The notes under the pieces: model-generated
The model's database searches: none
What the model was told of the DNA's origin: nothing
What the model saw: the letters and a program-made list of their open reading frames with translations, nothing else
In this document: positions 1 to 9,886 of the stretch, piece by piece
Layout of the letters: every line of letters starts with the position of its first letter
How positions within the stretch are numbered: the stretch's first letter is position 1
NCBI RefSeq assembly: GCF_001544555.2
Contig: NZ_FCOK02000002.1
Location: 124,001 to 188,000, forward strand
Direction of reading: 5' to 3'
DNA length: 64,000 bases
Origin: Caballeronia udeis
GTDB taxonomy: Bacteria; Pseudomonadota; Gammaproteobacteria; Burkholderiales; Burkholderiaceae
Translations under genes and position numbers: made by a program

Positions 1-2
1 TG

Positions 3-41
3 CTGCTCGACCAGTTGAAGAATCGCGGCTCGCGTGACTAA
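3..41 (+). CDS. C-terminal end of an upstream gene, possibly a sugar ABC transporter permease
   Basis: Only the last 12 codons are inside the window (ending LKNRGSRD, then TAA). A short basic tail 31 bases before a sugar dehydrogenase gene would fit the cytoplasmic end of a sugar ABC permease. That is inference from context, and the fragment is too short to identify. Confidence 0.35.
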   Translation: MLDQLKNRGSRD

Positions 42-72
42 ATGCGGCGACTAAAAGAGAGGTTAGGGACAG

Positions 73-864
73 ATGGCCAGTTCAGTCGATAAAACCCTCG
101 CGCGCTATCCGAGCCTCGCCGGAAAAGTCGTGCTGATTACCGGCGGTGCGACCGGCATTGGCGCGGCGTTCGTCGAGCATTTCTTCGATCAGGGCGCGAA
201 GGTCGCATTCTTCGATATCGACACCAATGCCGGCGAAGCGCTCGCGGACCAGCTCGGCGCGGACCTGGCCGACGGGCAATTCCGGCCCATGTTCCTGCGC
301 GTGGATCTCACCAATATCGACGCGCTGCGCAAAGGCATTGCCGATGTACGCACCACGTTGGGGCGCATCGGCGTGCTGGTGAACAACGCGGCGAACGACA
401 GGCGTCACAAGATCGAGGACGTGACCCCCGAGTCCTACGACGCGGGAATCGCGGTGAATATCCGCCATCAGTTTTTCGCGGCACAGGCGGTGATTGACGA
501 CATGAAGCAGCTCGGCGGCGGGTCGATCGTGAACCTGGGCTCGATTAGCTGGATGCTTAAACAGGGCGGTTTTCCGGTGTACGTGACCGCAAAAGCGGCC
601 GTTCAAGGTATGACGAATGGCCTCGCACGCGATCTGGGCCCGTTCAACATCCGGGTGAACACGCTTGTCCCGGGATGGGTGATGACGGACAAGCAACGCC
701 GCTTGTGGCTGGATGAAGCCGGCAGGCGCGCGATCAAGGAAGGCCAGTGCATTGATGCGGAATTGCTGCCCGTGCATCTTGCGCGTGCCGCGTTGTTCCT
801 GGCGTCTGACGACAGCAGCATGATGACCGCGCAGGAAGTGGTCATTGACGGAGGCTGGGCATGA
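73..864 (+). CDS. SDR family NAD(P)-dependent sugar dehydrogenase
   Basis: A 263-residue classical short-chain dehydrogenase. The Rossmann nucleotide motif TGGATGIG is at residues 23-30, the NNAAND motif follows, and the catalytic Ser157, Tyr170 and Lys174 (YVTAK) are in place. The C-terminal part ends in the usual VIDGGWA. Its stop overlaps the start of a SMP-30 lactonase gene (ATGA), and an aldose epimerase lies downstream. The likely role is therefore oxidation of an aldose to its lactone in a non-phosphorylative pathway; arabinose, xylose or galactose are all possible substrates. An AG-rich stretch before the ATG could serve as the ribosome site. The family is certain, the substrate is not. 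Confidence 0.85.
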   Translation: MASSVDKTLARYPSLAGKVVLITGGATGIGAAFVEHFFDQGAKVAFFDIDTNAGEALADQLGADLADGQFRPMFLRVDLTNIDALRKGIADVRTTLGRIGVLVNNAANDRRHKIEDVTPESYDAGIAVNIRHQFFAAQAVIDDMKQLGGGSIVNLGSISWMLKQGGFPVYVTAKAAVQGMTNGLARDLGPFNIRVNTLVPGWVMTDKQRRLWLDEAGRRAIKEGQCIDAELLPVHLARAALFLASDDSSMMTAQEVVIDGGWA

Positions 865-1748
865 AAGCGGATCTGCTGATCGACAGCCAATGTGCGCTGG
901 GTGAGGGCGCAACGTGGTGTGCCGAAACCGGGCGTTTTTACTGGACGGATATTGAAGGCGAGCGTTTGTGGCGCTACGATCCACGCGATGCCGGTTCCGT
1001 TTCGTTCGCCATGCCGGAACGGCTTGCATGCTTCGCGTTATGCGCCGATGCTGACGTGCTGTTGCTCGGACTCGCTTCGCGGCTGGCGTTCTTTAGTCTG
1101 AAGACTGGCGCGATCGAAACGATCATGCCGGTGGAAGCCGATCTGCCGACGCGCATCAACGACGGCAAATGCGACCGCCAGGGGCGCTTCGTGTTCGGCA
1201 CGAAACATGACGTGGAGAAGGCGGAGAAGATTGGCGGGTTTTATCGGTTGAACGGAGATCTGTCGCTTGAGCGTTTGCCGCTCGGCGAGTGTGCGATTTC
1301 GAACAGCATCGCGTTCAGTCCGGATGGGTCGCGCATGTATTTCTGCGATTCCCCGGAGCGCGAGATTCGCGTCTGTGATTACGATTCGTTTGCAAATCAG
1401 CGCGTGTTTGTCGAACTGTCAGATGCGAGCGGCGAGCCGGACGGTTCTGCCGTCGATAGCGATGGTGGCTTGTGGAACGCGCAGTGGGGCGGCGGCCGCG
1501 TGGTGCGTTATGACGCCGATGGCCGCGAAACAGCGCGCATCGAGGTGCCGACGGCGCAGCCAAGCTGCGTCGCGTTCGGTGGGGCGCAGTTCGGCACGGT
1601 GTATATCACGAGCGCGCGGGTCGGATTGGATGCAGGCGCGTTGCAGGACGATCCGCACGCGGGCGCGGTGTTTGTTGCGGCTATTGCCACACCGCTGGCG
1701 AGGGGTATCGCCGAGCCGGTGTTTCGCGGACATAACCGCGCGCAATGA
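861..1748 (+). CDS. SMP-30/gluconolactonase family sugar lactonase
   Basis: A 295-residue six-bladed propeller lactonase of the SMP-30/LRE family. The metal-ligand pattern is visible: Glu in LGEGATW near residue 15, Asn-Asp in RINDGKCD, Asn in ISNSIAFSPDG and Asp in EPDGSAVDSDGG. It is expected to hydrolyse the sugar lactone made by the SDR enzyme just upstream, with which it shares a 4-base ATGA overlap indicating coupled translation. Length is normal for the family. The exact lactone cannot be read from the sequence. Confidence 0.88.
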   Translation: MKADLLIDSQCALGEGATWCAETGRFYWTDIEGERLWRYDPRDAGSVSFAMPERLACFALCADADVLLLGLASRLAFFSLKTGAIETIMPVEADLPTRINDGKCDRQGRFVFGTKHDVEKAEKIGGFYRLNGDLSLERLPLGECAISNSIAFSPDGSRMYFCDSPEREIRVCDYDSFANQRVFVELSDASGEPDGSAVDSDGGLWNAQWGGGRVVRYDADGRETARIEVPTAQPSCVAFGGAQFGTVYITSARVGLDAGALQDDPHAGAVFVAAIATPLARGIAEPVFRGHNRAQ

Positions 1749-1919
1749 GATGCGGGTCGGTGCAGCGGGGCTCTACACGCTGCACCGCAGATCCGCGGTA
1801 TCACGTTCCAAGCAAAACACGAGTCGGCGCGCACGACGCGCCGCCCGCAGCTTCCCGGGCACACTGGCGCCTCAGGCCAGGACCACGGGATCGATCGCCT
1901 CTCGTTCGGAGTCAGCCAT

Positions 1920-3029
1920 ATGACCGTTGCCCGCTCAGCAGGAAGCCCCACGCCCACGCCAGCGTCGTCCCGGGCAGCAGTGCCCACCCGCCGCTCGAAG
2001 CTTGCCGCCGCGACGGAGCCGCCGATTCGCCCGGGGCCGGCGACGTCGGTCGTCGCAATGGGCGGTCCGGGTGTCAACGGTTGCATCACGCTGGCCAACG
2101 CACAATTACGCCTCGATGTCGCGCCCGCTCTCGGCGGCGGCATCACGCGCTTTGACTGGCGCAGCGACGGCGCACTGGTGCCGATCTTCCGGCCGTGCCT
2201 CGCGCCGAGCGCGGCCACCGATCCGAACGAACTCGCGTGTTATCCGCTGCTGCCGTATTCGAACCGCATCGGCGGGGGGCGGTTTCAGTTTTTGGGCCGC
2301 GGTGTCGATGTGCCTTGCAACCGGCCCGGCGAGCCGCTGCCGCTGCATGGCGACGGCTGGCTTGGCGCGTGGGACGTGGCGTCGGAGACTCCGACGCACG
2401 TGCGCCTGACCCTCGATCGCCGCGATGGCGCGCCGTATTCGTATCTGGCGACCCAGTCGTTTACGCTCGAAGCGTCGACGCTCGTGGTGACGCTTTTTAT
2501 CCAGAACACCGGGCGCGATGCATTGCCGTTCGGGCTGGGATTGCATCCGTTCCTCACGCGCGAAGCCGATACCGAGTTGTCCGCGGCCGCCGACGGCTTG
2601 TGGCTTTGCGGCGACGACTTCCTGCCGATCCGTCACGTTCCGGCCCCGCCCGCGTGGCAATTCGGCGTGGCTTACCCCATGCCCGCAGCGATGGTGAACA
2701 ACGCATTCACCGGCTGGAGCGGACGCTCGAGCGTGATGTGGCCGAAGCGGCGGTTGTCGCTGACCATTTGCGCCGATACCGATTACTACGTGCTCTACGC
2801 GCCGGCAGGCCAGAATTTCTTCTGCTTCGAACCCGTCGATCACCCGATCAACGCGGTGAATCTGCCCGGCGGCGGTGCGGCGCACGGCATGACGGTGCTG
2901 GCGCCGGGCGAAGGCCTGACGCGCGAGTTCAGCTTTACTGTTGAACGGTCAGGAGAAGCCAAGCGGCGCGGGCGGCCTAAGCAGCCCGCGGGGCAGAAAG
3001 CTCGCAAGACGGCGGCGGTCGTGCGGTGA
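1920..3029 (+). CDS. Aldose 1-epimerase (galactose mutarotase family)
   Basis: A mutarotase-fold protein that interconverts the alpha and beta anomers of an aldose, supplying the form used by the dehydrogenase and lactonase upstream. Two conserved catalytic-site histidines are seen in PLHGDGW and GLGLHPF, and the proline- and aromatic-rich [10 protein letters not shown] motif lies near the C-terminus. The first roughly 46 residues are Ala/Pro/Ser-rich and unlike the fold; an in-frame ATG at 2058 would remove them, so the start is uncertain. The tail after about residue 340 is basic and low-complexity. The 171 bases between this gene and the lactonase hold nothing recognisable. Confidence 0.82.
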   Translation: MTVARSAGSPTPTPASSRAAVPTRRSKLAAATEPPIRPGPATSVVAMGGPGVNGCITLANAQLRLDVAPALGGGITRFDWRSDGALVPIFRPCLAPSAATDPNELACYPLLPYSNRIGGGRFQFLGRGVDVPCNRPGEPLPLHGDGWLGAWDVASETPTHVRLTLDRRDGAPYSYLATQSFTLEASTLVVTLFIQNTGRDALPFGLGLHPFLTREADTELSAAADGLWLCGDDFLPIRHVPAPPAWQFGVAYPMPAAMVNNAFTGWSGRSSVMWPKRRLSLTICADTDYYVLYAPAGQNFFCFEPVDHPINAVNLPGGGAAHGMTVLAPGEGLTREFSFTVERSGEAKRRGRPKQPAGQKARKTAAVVR

Positions 3030-3132
3030 GGCGGTTGCCGTTAGCGATTGGCCGTTAGCCGCGTGTCAAAGAACGCCGCGGCGGCGCGTTAAAATGCGGC
3101 ATCGCTTATTTGCCCTTTCGTCCCGGATGCCC

Positions 3133-3948
3133 ATGTCTTTCATCGAATCGCTCAACGCCGCCTGGTCGCGGACCCAGTCTCTACTCTGTGTCGGACTTGA
3201 TCCGGAGCCGTCACGGTTTCCCGGTGCATTGAACGGCCGTGCTGATTCGATCTTCGACTTTTGCCGCGACATTGTTGACGCTACGGCGCCGTTCGCCTGC
3301 TCGTTCAAACCACAGATTGCGTATTTCTCGGCGCATCGGGCGGAGGATCAGCTCGAGCGGTTGATTGCGCATATTCACGCCGAGCATCCCGGTTTGCCCG
3401 TGATCCTGGACGCAAAACGCGGCGATATTGGCAGCACCGCCGAGCAATATGCAATCGAAGCGTTTGATCGATACAAAGCCGATGCCGTCACGGTCAATCC
3501 GTATATGGGGTTTGATTCGGTTCAGCCGTATCTGGAACATGACGGAAAGGGCGTAATCATTTTGTGCCGCACGTCGAATGCCGGTGGGTCGGATCTGCAG
3601 TTTCTTGAGGTCGATGGAACGCCGCTTTATCAGGTCGTGGCGCGGCTGGCCGCCGGGAAGTGGAATGCGAGCGGGCAATTAGGCCTGGTCGTGGGTGCGA
3701 CGTTTCCCCGGGAAATTGAAGTCGTACGGTCTATTGTTGGCGATATGCCGCTTCTGATTCCGGGCATTGGCGCTCAAGGCGGTGACGTTGAAGCGACTGT
3801 TCGTGCCGGGCGGGATTCGTCGGGCAAAGGCGGGATGCTGATTAATTCTTCGCGCGCGATTATTTATGCGGGCAAGGGCGATGATTTTGCTGACGCTGCG
3901 GCCGAAGCGGCACGGCGGACGCGCGACGCGATTAATGCAGTGGTTTGA
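3133..3948 (+). CDS. pyrF: Orotidine 5'-phosphate decarboxylase (type 2)
   Basis: A 271-residue decarboxylase that makes UMP from OMP, the last step of pyrimidine synthesis. The signature [14 protein letters not shown] holds the Lys and Asp of the catalytic network, and VNPYMGFDS and [13 protein letters not shown] (phosphate-binding region) follow in the order seen in the long subfamily. The ATG at 3133 (MSFIESL) is chosen because the family begins there; an in-frame ATG two codons upstream is possible, while the much longer open frame back to 2941 overlaps the epimerase gene and is not family-like. Confidence 0.95.
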   Translation: MSFIESLNAAWSRTQSLLCVGLDPEPSRFPGALNGRADSIFDFCRDIVDATAPFACSFKPQIAYFSAHRAEDQLERLIAHIHAEHPGLPVILDAKRGDIGSTAEQYAIEAFDRYKADAVTVNPYMGFDSVQPYLEHDGKGVIILCRTSNAGGSDLQFLEVDGTPLYQVVARLAAGKWNASGQLGLVVGATFPREIEVVRSIVGDMPLLIPGIGAQGGDVEATVRAGRDSSGKGGMLINSSRAIIYAGKGDDFADAAAEAARRTRDAINAVV

Positions 3949-3984
3949 AGGGGTTGTCCGCTCGGGGCCCGGGACAGAAGGGCC

Positions 3985-4923
3985 TTATCCCTCGATGATT
4001 TGCTGAATCCGCTCCAGCGCCGCAACGGTAGAGCCCTCTACGGCGCAATCCACGATCTTCCGATCCTCGATGCTTCTCAGCCACGTCAGTTGGCGTTTAC
4101 ACAACTGACGCGTCGCGAACACGCCTTTATCGCGCATGGTCGCGTAGTCGATTTTCCGGTCGAGGTATTCCCAGACCTGGCGGTATCCGACACAGCGCAT
4201 CGATGGCATTGCCGGCGTTAAATCGCCACGTGCGCGCAATGCCTCGACTTCTTCTATCAGGCCTGCCTTCAGCATCTCGTCAAAGCGCTTTTCGATTCGC
4301 TTATGCAGCACGCTTCTATCCGATGGCTCCAACGCGATCGGAACAAATTCAGGGTCACCCTCCCGGCTCCTTTTCGGGTCTTTTAATATCGCGGATAGGG
4401 TTCTGCCCGTCAGCATATGAACCTCCAACGCACGCTGGATCCGCTGCGAATCGTTGGGCGCGAGCCGTGCTGCGGTTTCCGGATCGATAGCCATTAGTCG
4501 CGCGTGCATTGCGGGCCAACCATCTCGTGCTGCTTCCGCGTCAAGTTCAGCGCGCATTTGCGGATTCGCCTCCGGCAAATCGTTTAATCCACGCGTCAAT
4601 GCCATGTAATACAACATCGTGCCGCCGATCAGTAGCGGGATGCGTCCGCGCGCTTCAATCTCTGCCACCAGCTTCAACGCATCATTCCGAAACTGCGCCG
4701 CCGAATATGCTTCGGTCGGGTCAATGATGTCGATCAGATGATGCGCCGCCACCGCGCGTTCCTCTGCCGTGGGTTTCGCCGTGCCTATATCCATGCCGCG
4801 ATAAACCAGCGCCGAATCCACGCTGATGATTTCCACCGGCCGGCGTTGAGCGAACGCGAGCGCCGCGGCGGTCTTTCCGGATGCCGTCGGTCCCAGCAAA
4901 CAGGCAATACGCCGCGCGCTCAT
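3985..4923 (-). CDS. miaA: tRNA dimethylallyltransferase
   Basis: A 312-residue enzyme that adds a dimethylallyl group to A37 of tRNAs reading UNN codons. The P-loop GPTASGKT lies at the N-terminus, with [18 protein letters not shown] (tRNA- and DMAPP-site residues), LIGGTMLYY and the C-terminal [11 protein letters not shown] following in order. The ATG at 4923 overlaps the stop of mutL as ATGA, which both sets the start and indicates coupling; an open frame continuing upstream to 5088 lies inside mutL and is rejected. The mutL-miaA order is common in proteobacteria. Confidence 0.96.
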   Translation of the reverse strand: MSARRIACLLGPTASGKTAAALAFAQRRPVEIISVDSALVYRGMDIGTAKPTAEERAVAAHHLIDIIDPTEAYSAAQFRNDALKLVAEIEARGRIPLLIGGTMLYYMALTRGLNDLPEANPQMRAELDAEAARDGWPAMHARLMAIDPETAARLAPNDSQRIQRALEVHMLTGRTLSAILKDPKRSREGDPEFVPIALEPSDRSVLHKRIEKRFDEMLKAGLIEEVEALRARGDLTPAMPSMRCVGYRQVWEYLDRKIDYATMRDKGVFATRQLCKRQLTWLRSIEDRKIVDCAVEGSTVAALERIQQIIEG

Positions 4924-6929
4924 TGACCGCGCATGAAGAGTCGGTCGAGATCGCCGAGCGTCAGCTGGAACCAGGTCGGACGGCCATGGTTGCACTGGTC
5001 GCCACGCTCGGTGGCTTCCATCTGGCGCAGCAATCCGTTCATTTCGTCCAGCGTCAGACGCCGGTTTGCCCGTACCGCGTGATGGCATGCCAGCGTGCCC
5101 AGCAATTCATGCTGGCGCTCGGTCAGGACCCGTGAGCCGCCGTAAGCCTGCAAATCCGAAATCACCGCACGCGCCAAAGATTGCAAATCGGCATCTTTCA
5201 GCAGCGCAGGGACCGCACGGATAGCGATCGAACCCGGCGACAGAATCGCCAGATCGAAGCCCAGCGCGTCCAGTACTTCACGCTCTTCCTCGACCACACC
5301 CATTTCCACGGCATCGACGGTCATTGTCACCGGAATCAGCAACGGCTGAACCGCGATCGCCCGGTCAGCGAGCGAGTTCTTGAACTGCTCGTAAAGGATC
5401 CGCTCGTGGGCCGCGTGCATGTCGACGATGATCAGCCCCTGCGCGTTCTGCGCCAGCACGTAGATGCCGTGAATCTGGCCCAGCGCGAAGCCCAATGGCT
5501 GCTCACTGGCCCCTATGTCCGGAGCACCCGGCATCGCGGCGTAGAGCGGCGCGCTGGCCTGGTTCGGTGAGTAAGCGTCTGAACTCACGCTCGCGGCGAG
5601 CGTCGTGCCCTGGGGCGTGCCGGCGTTCAGATCGCGGCGGCCGAACAACGCGTCGTACAGCGCCAGCGGTTGCGCGACCGGCAAGTTGCCCTGCGTCATC
5701 CTCGATTGCCGCAGCCAGTTCGTGCCGGTGTCGTTTCTCTGCCCCGAACCTGGCGTGGAATCGGTCAGCGAACTTGTGCCCATACCCGCCAAACCCGCGC
5801 CCGCGTAAGGCCGTGCGCTAAACGATGCGATTCCTGTTGGCTCCAATTGCGCGGCGTGGCCGCCAGCCGTCGTTTCCGGCGATGCTCCCGCATTACGCGC
5901 CAACGCCCGCTGCACGGCGTGGAACACATACTGGTGGATCGAGCGCGAATCGCGAAAACGCACTTCGATCTTCGATGGATGCACGTTCACATCGACGGAT
6001 TCCGGCGGCAAATCCAGGAACAGCACGTACGAGGGATACCGGTTGCCGTGCAGAACGTCCTCGTAAGCCGCGCGCACGGCGTGCGTCAGCAGCTTGTCGC
6101 GCACAAAGCGGCCGTTCACGAAGAAGTATTGCTGGTCGGCGCGGCCGCGGCTCGCGGTCGGCAAGCCGGCGCAGCCGTACACGGCCAGTGGTCCGGCGCG
6201 TTCGTCGAGCGGCAGGTGCGCGGTGGCGAAGACGTCGCCGAGAATTTTTGCCACGCGCGTGGACGGGTCCGACGCGTTCCAGTGCTCGACGGCCTTGCCG
6301 TTATGAATCACCGATATCGCAATGTCCGGCCGCGCCAGTGCCACCCGCCGGATCACTTCCAGGCAATGCCCGAGTTCGGTCTGCTCGCTCTTCAGGAATT
6401 TCCGGCGTGCGGGCGTGTTGAAGTACAGCTCGCGCACTTCCATGGTCGTACCGATAGTTCCGGCCGCGGGCGAGATCGCACCGGTCTGGGCGTCGATGCG
6501 CGTGGCATGCGCACAGGCCGCCGTCCGGCTGGTGATGAAAAGCTCCGCCACCGATGCAATCGACGCCAGCGCTTCCCCGCGGAACCCAAGCGACGCCACG
6601 GCTTCGAGCTCGGCAAGCGAGCGGATCTTGCTGGTGGCGTGGCGCAACAAGGCCAGAGGGAGTTCGGCGGGCGGAATGCCGCAGCCGTCGTCGACGATCA
6701 TGATGCGCTTCACGCCGCCTTCGTCTAGCGTGATTCGCAAGCTCGACGCGCCCGCGTCCAGCGCGTTTTCGAGCAATTCCTTCACCACGGACGCCGGCCG
6801 TTCGACCACCTCGCCCGCCGCGATCTGGCTGATCAGCTGGTCGGGCAGGGGTTGAATGGCGCGCAGCGGACGCGCGGCGGGGGCGGGCGAATCGGAAATC
6901 GCGTCGGATGAGTCGATGAGATCGGGCAT
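4920..6929 (-). CDS. mutL: DNA mismatch repair protein MutL, endonuclease type
   Basis: A 669-residue MutL. The N-terminal GHKL ATPase has the Glu-Asn of [24 protein letters not shown] and GFRGEAL in order. A low-complexity linker spans about residues 360-460. The C-terminal domain carries [12 protein letters not shown], matching the metal-dependent endonuclease motif DxHAxxExxxxE, plus ACHHAVRA and CNHGRP, which are further parts of the nicking site. Organisms without MutH use this type to nick the new strand. The gene is divergent from the DedA gene and shares an ATGA overlap with miaA downstream. Confidence 0.96.
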   Translation of the reverse strand: MPDLIDSSDAISDSPAPAARPLRAIQPLPDQLISQIAAGEVVERPASVVKELLENALDAGASSLRITLDEGGVKRIMIVDDGCGIPPAELPLALLRHATSKIRSLAELEAVASLGFRGEALASIASVAELFITSRTAACAHATRIDAQTGAISPAAGTIGTTMEVRELYFNTPARRKFLKSEQTELGHCLEVIRRVALARPDIAISVIHNGKAVEHWNASDPSTRVAKILGDVFATAHLPLDERAGPLAVYGCAGLPTASRGRADQQYFFVNGRFVRDKLLTHAVRAAYEDVLHGNRYPSYVLFLDLPPESVDVNVHPSKIEVRFRDSRSIHQYVFHAVQRALARNAGASPETTAGGHAAQLEPTGIASFSARPYAGAGLAGMGTSSLTDSTPGSGQRNDTGTNWLRQSRMTQGNLPVAQPLALYDALFGRRDLNAGTPQGTTLAASVSSDAYSPNQASAPLYAAMPGAPDIGASEQPLGFALGQIHGIYVLAQNAQGLIIVDMHAAHERILYEQFKNSLADRAIAVQPLLIPVTMTVDAVEMGVVEEEREVLDALGFDLAILSPGSIAIRAVPALLKDADLQSLARAVISDLQAYGGSRVLTERQHELLGTLACHHAVRANRRLTLDEMNGLLRQMEATERGDQCNHGRPTWFQLTLGDLDRLFMRGQ

Positions 6930-7195
6930 GCCGAATTATAAAGCTTCGCGCCGGTGAACGATTTCGTCGCCGTTCGGTCTCCCAGTACGCGATTGCCGTG
7001 GTGCCGTCTTGTGCGGTCCAGCGCGCCAATAAGTGCCAAAAACCGGTTAATGAATATCCGCTTCGGGAATTTTCCCGCGTCGAGTTCGGTATCATGGCGC
7101 GACTGTTTTTATCGCAACGTTTGCAACGGTATGCCCGTGCATGCACGCTGCCGTGCGCTAAGTTTCCGCTAATTCAATCCTGATCGAGGCCCCTT

Positions 7196-7855
7196 TTGGA
7201 TACGCTGCTGTCATTCCTGACTCTTATTCTTCACATAGACAAATCGCTCGGGTATTTCATCCAGCATTACGGTGCATGGGTGTACGCGGTGTTGTTCCTG
7301 ATCGTGTTCTGTGAAACCGGGCTCGTGGTGTTTCCATTCTTGCCAGGCGATTCGCTGCTCTTCATTGGCGGCGCGTTCGCGGCAAGCGGCTCGATGGATC
7401 TCGGCGCGTTGATCGTGCTGCTGCTGATCGCCGCCATACTTGGGAATACGGTGAATTACTGGATTGGCCGCGCGATCGGCCCCAAGGTATTCGATACCCA
7501 CATTCCCGTGCTCGAACGTTTCCTCGATCGCGAAGCGCTGCGCAAGACGCAAGGTTTCTACGAGCGCCACGGCGGCAAGACCATCGTGCTCGCGCGCTTC
7601 GTGCCTATCGTGCGGACGTTTGCGCCATTTGTTGCGGGCGCATCGGCGATGAAGGCATCGCGTTTTCAATTGTTCAACATACTCGGCGCGCTGACCTGGG
7701 TATTGCTGCTCGTGCTGCTTGGTTATTTCTTCGGCAATATCCCGTTTATTCGCCAGTATCTGAACGTGATCGCGCTGGTTGGCGTGTGCGCGGCGATTGT
7801 GCCGATCGTGTTGGGCGCGTTGTGGAAAGTCATGCGGCGCAAAGCGGGCAGTTGA
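7196..7855 (+). CDS. DedA family inner-membrane protein
   Basis: A 219-residue multi-pass membrane protein of the DedA/SNARE-associated (VTT) family. Known members act in lipid scrambling or undecaprenyl-phosphate recycling and membrane homeostasis. The family pattern is clear: FPFLPGDSLLFIGGAFA near residue 50 with the acidic re-entrant-loop residue, then FYERHGGKTIVLARFVP and RTFAPFVAGAS with the conserved arginines, then hydrophobic helices. The start is TTG at 7196, six bases after a GAGG ribosome site; no ATG fits. A basic C-terminus (VMRRKAGS) would be cytoplasmic. Confidence 0.88.
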   Translation: MDTLLSFLTLILHIDKSLGYFIQHYGAWVYAVLFLIVFCETGLVVFPFLPGDSLLFIGGAFAASGSMDLGALIVLLLIAAILGNTVNYWIGRAIGPKVFDTHIPVLERFLDREALRKTQGFYERHGGKTIVLARFVPIVRTFAPFVAGASAMKASRFQLFNILGALTWVLLLVLLGYFFGNIPFIRQYLNVIALVGVCAAIVPIVLGALWKVMRRKAGS

Positions 7856-8101
7856 GTCGGGCAGTTGAGTCGCATTGATTGGTTCGACAGCGCTTTCGAA
7901 GCCGCCGGGGCGGTGCTTTGAAGGGGCGAGCATCACAGGCATGGTGGTGCGTCCGCCGGTGTCTTCGCCGCAAAAACGTAAAAGGTTAGAATGCCGAATC
8001 GTCGGATCGGCGTTTCGAATATCGAGATGAACGATTCCGATATTTCGTGAACAAACGTTAAATGTTTTATGCTGGCGAAGGTTGGCGAGGTGTCATGGTT
8101 G

Positions 8102-8278
8102 ATGGTGGAACAAACACGAAGTGAAGCGGGAGCGGCGCGCAACTGGCGTCGTCTCAGGCTGGCGGTGGCGGTGCTGGGTGTGACGGCGCTGCTCGCCGGC
8201 TGCGGGATTTTTGGCTGCGGCGGCAGTGCAACGAACGGCGGGGCTTTCGGCGGGTGCGGGGCCGGCATGCGGTTCTGA
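8102..8278 (+). CDS. Small Gly/Cys-rich putative lipoprotein
   Basis: A 58-residue protein with a basic N-terminus (RNWRRLRL), a hydrophobic stretch and a lipobox LLAGC, after which the mature part is only about 23 residues and consists mostly of Gly, Cys, Ala and Ser. The ATG at 8102 follows a GCGAGG ribosome-like stretch; an in-frame ATG at 8069 is the alternative. No family is recognised. It is the first of three consecutive lipobox proteins, with the NlpD-like gene 56 bases downstream. Short lipoproteins of this kind are often anchors or entericidin-like toxins, but nothing here proves either. Confidence 0.6.
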   Translation: MVEQTRSEAGAARNWRRLRLAVAVLGVTALLAGCGIFGCGGSATNGGAFGGCGAGMRF

Positions 8279-8334
8279 GCGCCCACGCGCAGCCCGGAAA
8301 TATCGATAACAGGAAGTCAGGGAAAACGGCAAGC

Positions 8335-9249
8335 ATGGCGGTATCGCGTTCAGGTAATTCAGGATGGGCCGTCAACGGCCGGGTGGGCGTGCTGGGTGCG
8401 CTCGTTTCTATCGGCGTGGCTGTCTCGATCGCCGGTTGCTCGACGGCGCTTACGCCTGCGCCAATCGTCGACCAGTCGACGGGCGGCACGAGTTCGCCTG
8501 TGGTGATTCCCACTACGCCACCGAATGCCGGGCCTACCGGGCCGGTCGCCGTTGCGCCGCCGGTGCAGGCGGACGCCGGGCCGGGGTTTTATCGCGTGAA
8601 GCCGGGCGATACGCTTTACGGCATCGCGCGTGCGCAGAAGCAGCGCCCATCCGATCTCATCAAGTGGAACAACCTGCCCGAGAGCAAGCAGGTCAACATT
8701 GACCAGTTGCTGCGGGTTGCGCCGCCTGGCAGTACACCTTCGGCCAGCACCGATGACTGGAGCAAACAGGCTTCGTCGGCGGCCGGATCGAAGTCGGCGC
8801 CACCGATCATCGGCGCGCCGCCGGCTACGGCGAACAACAACCCCGCCCCCGATACCAGCACGCCCGCGATCAATTCGAAGGGCGCGTGGCTTGCGTGGCC
8901 GGCACAAGGCGACGTGATCACGAAGTTTGGCGAGGGCGGCAGCAAGGGTATCGATATTGGCGGCAAGCTCGGCGAGCCGGTGAAAGCCGCGGCCGCCGGA
9001 CGCGTGGTTTATGCGGGCAGCGGCTTGCGGGCCTACGGGCAGATGATCATCGTCAAGCACAGCAACGACTTCCTCACGGCCTACGCGCACAACAGCAAGC
9101 TGCTGGTGAAGGAAGGCGACACCGTGCGCCAGGGTGCGCCAATCGCGGAAATGGGGACGGGGCCGAACAACAAGCCGCTGCTGCATTTCGAATTGCGCAA
9201 GTCCGGTCAGGCGGTCGATCCGGTTCCGTCACTCAAGAAGGCGGGATGA
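8335..9249 (+). CDS. NlpD-like LysM/M23 lipoprotein, probable amidase activator
   Basis: A 304-residue lipoprotein. The signal peptide ends in the lipobox VSIAGC, a Pro/Thr-rich linker follows, then one LysM peptidoglycan-binding domain (YRVKPGDTLYGIA, about residues 86-130), a second linker, and a C-terminal M23 fold from about residue 183 to the end. The M23 metal ligands are missing: the usual His before GIDI is a Lys (SKGIDIGG) and the usual HLHFE is LLHFE. This is the pattern of E. coli NlpD, which activates the AmiC amidase rather than cutting peptidoglycan. An amiC gene occurs at 47668-49215. The start at 8335 places the signal sequence correctly. Confidence 0.88.
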   Translation: MAVSRSGNSGWAVNGRVGVLGALVSIGVAVSIAGCSTALTPAPIVDQSTGGTSSPVVIPTTPPNAGPTGPVAVAPPVQADAGPGFYRVKPGDTLYGIARAQKQRPSDLIKWNNLPESKQVNIDQLLRVAPPGSTPSASTDDWSKQASSAAGSKSAPPIIGAPPATANNNPAPDTSTPAINSKGAWLAWPAQGDVITKFGEGGSKGIDIGGKLGEPVKAAAAGRVVYAGSGLRAYGQMIIVKHSNDFLTAYAHNSKLLVKEGDTVRQGAPIAEMGTGPNNKPLLHFELRKSGQAVDPVPSLKKAG

Positions 9250-9284
9250 CGAACAGCGCGCGTGCAACAGTGAGGGCTGCGGAC

Positions 9285-9851
9285 ATGCATCGACCGATGA
9301 AGCGACTCATGCTCGTGGCTGCGTGCATAGCTGCCGTGTCACTCACTGGCTGCAACGACCAGCAAAACGCGGACGCCATGAACAAGTTGAAAGCGTTTTT
9401 CAATGCCGTCAAACCGGACGCGTTGCTGCTGAAGGACCTGACTCCAGGCGTCACGACCGAGGCGCAGATCCGCGACCAGATGGGCGAGCCGGAGACGGTG
9501 CGCACCTATACCGACGGTTCGAAGCGTCTCGAGTATCCGCGCGGTCCGGCGGGGACGAACACCTATTTCGTCGATATCGATGCGAACGGCAAGTTCGTCG
9601 CCGTCACGCAGGTCCTGACGGCGGAAAACATCGCCAAGGTACGGCCGGGCATGACGCAGGACGAGGTTCGCAGGCTGCTGGGCAAGCCCACCACCATTGC
9701 CGAATATCCGCTGAAGAAGGAGCGCGTGTGGAGCTGGCACTGGGAAGAGGGCGGTGTGACCCGCGACGCCATGTTCAACGCGCATTTCGGCCCAGATGGC
9801 ATTGTGACGACCACCTCGCGATCGGAAGCATTAGGTGGCGGCAAGCATTGA
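9285..9851 (+). CDS. SmpA/OmlA (BamE-like) domain lipoprotein
   Basis: A 188-residue lipoprotein with lipobox SLTGC and two copies of the short BamE-type motif: LTPGVTTEAQIRDQMGEP near residue 50 and VRPGMTQDEVRRLLGKP near residue 125. BamE belongs to the outer-membrane protein assembly complex. The doubled domain and extra length suggest a relative rather than BamE itself. The ATG at 9285 has an AGGG ribosome site 8 bases upstream; an ATG at 9246 overlapping the previous stop (ATGA) is also possible and would couple it to the NlpD-like gene. Confidence 0.78.
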   Translation: MHRPMKRLMLVAACIAAVSLTGCNDQQNADAMNKLKAFFNAVKPDALLLKDLTPGVTTEAQIRDQMGEPETVRTYTDGSKRLEYPRGPAGTNTYFVDIDANGKFVAVTQVLTAENIAKVRPGMTQDEVRRLLGKPTTIAEYPLKKERVWSWHWEEGGVTRDAMFNAHFGPDGIVTTTSRSEALGGGKH

Positions 9852-9886
9852 GCGGGAGTAGAGGGGCACGGGGCATAGCTAATTCG

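Noticed and set aside
4924-5088. Upstream extension of miaA
   Set aside because: It lies inside mutL, and the ATG at 4923 gives the P-loop at the normal distance and an ATGA overlap.
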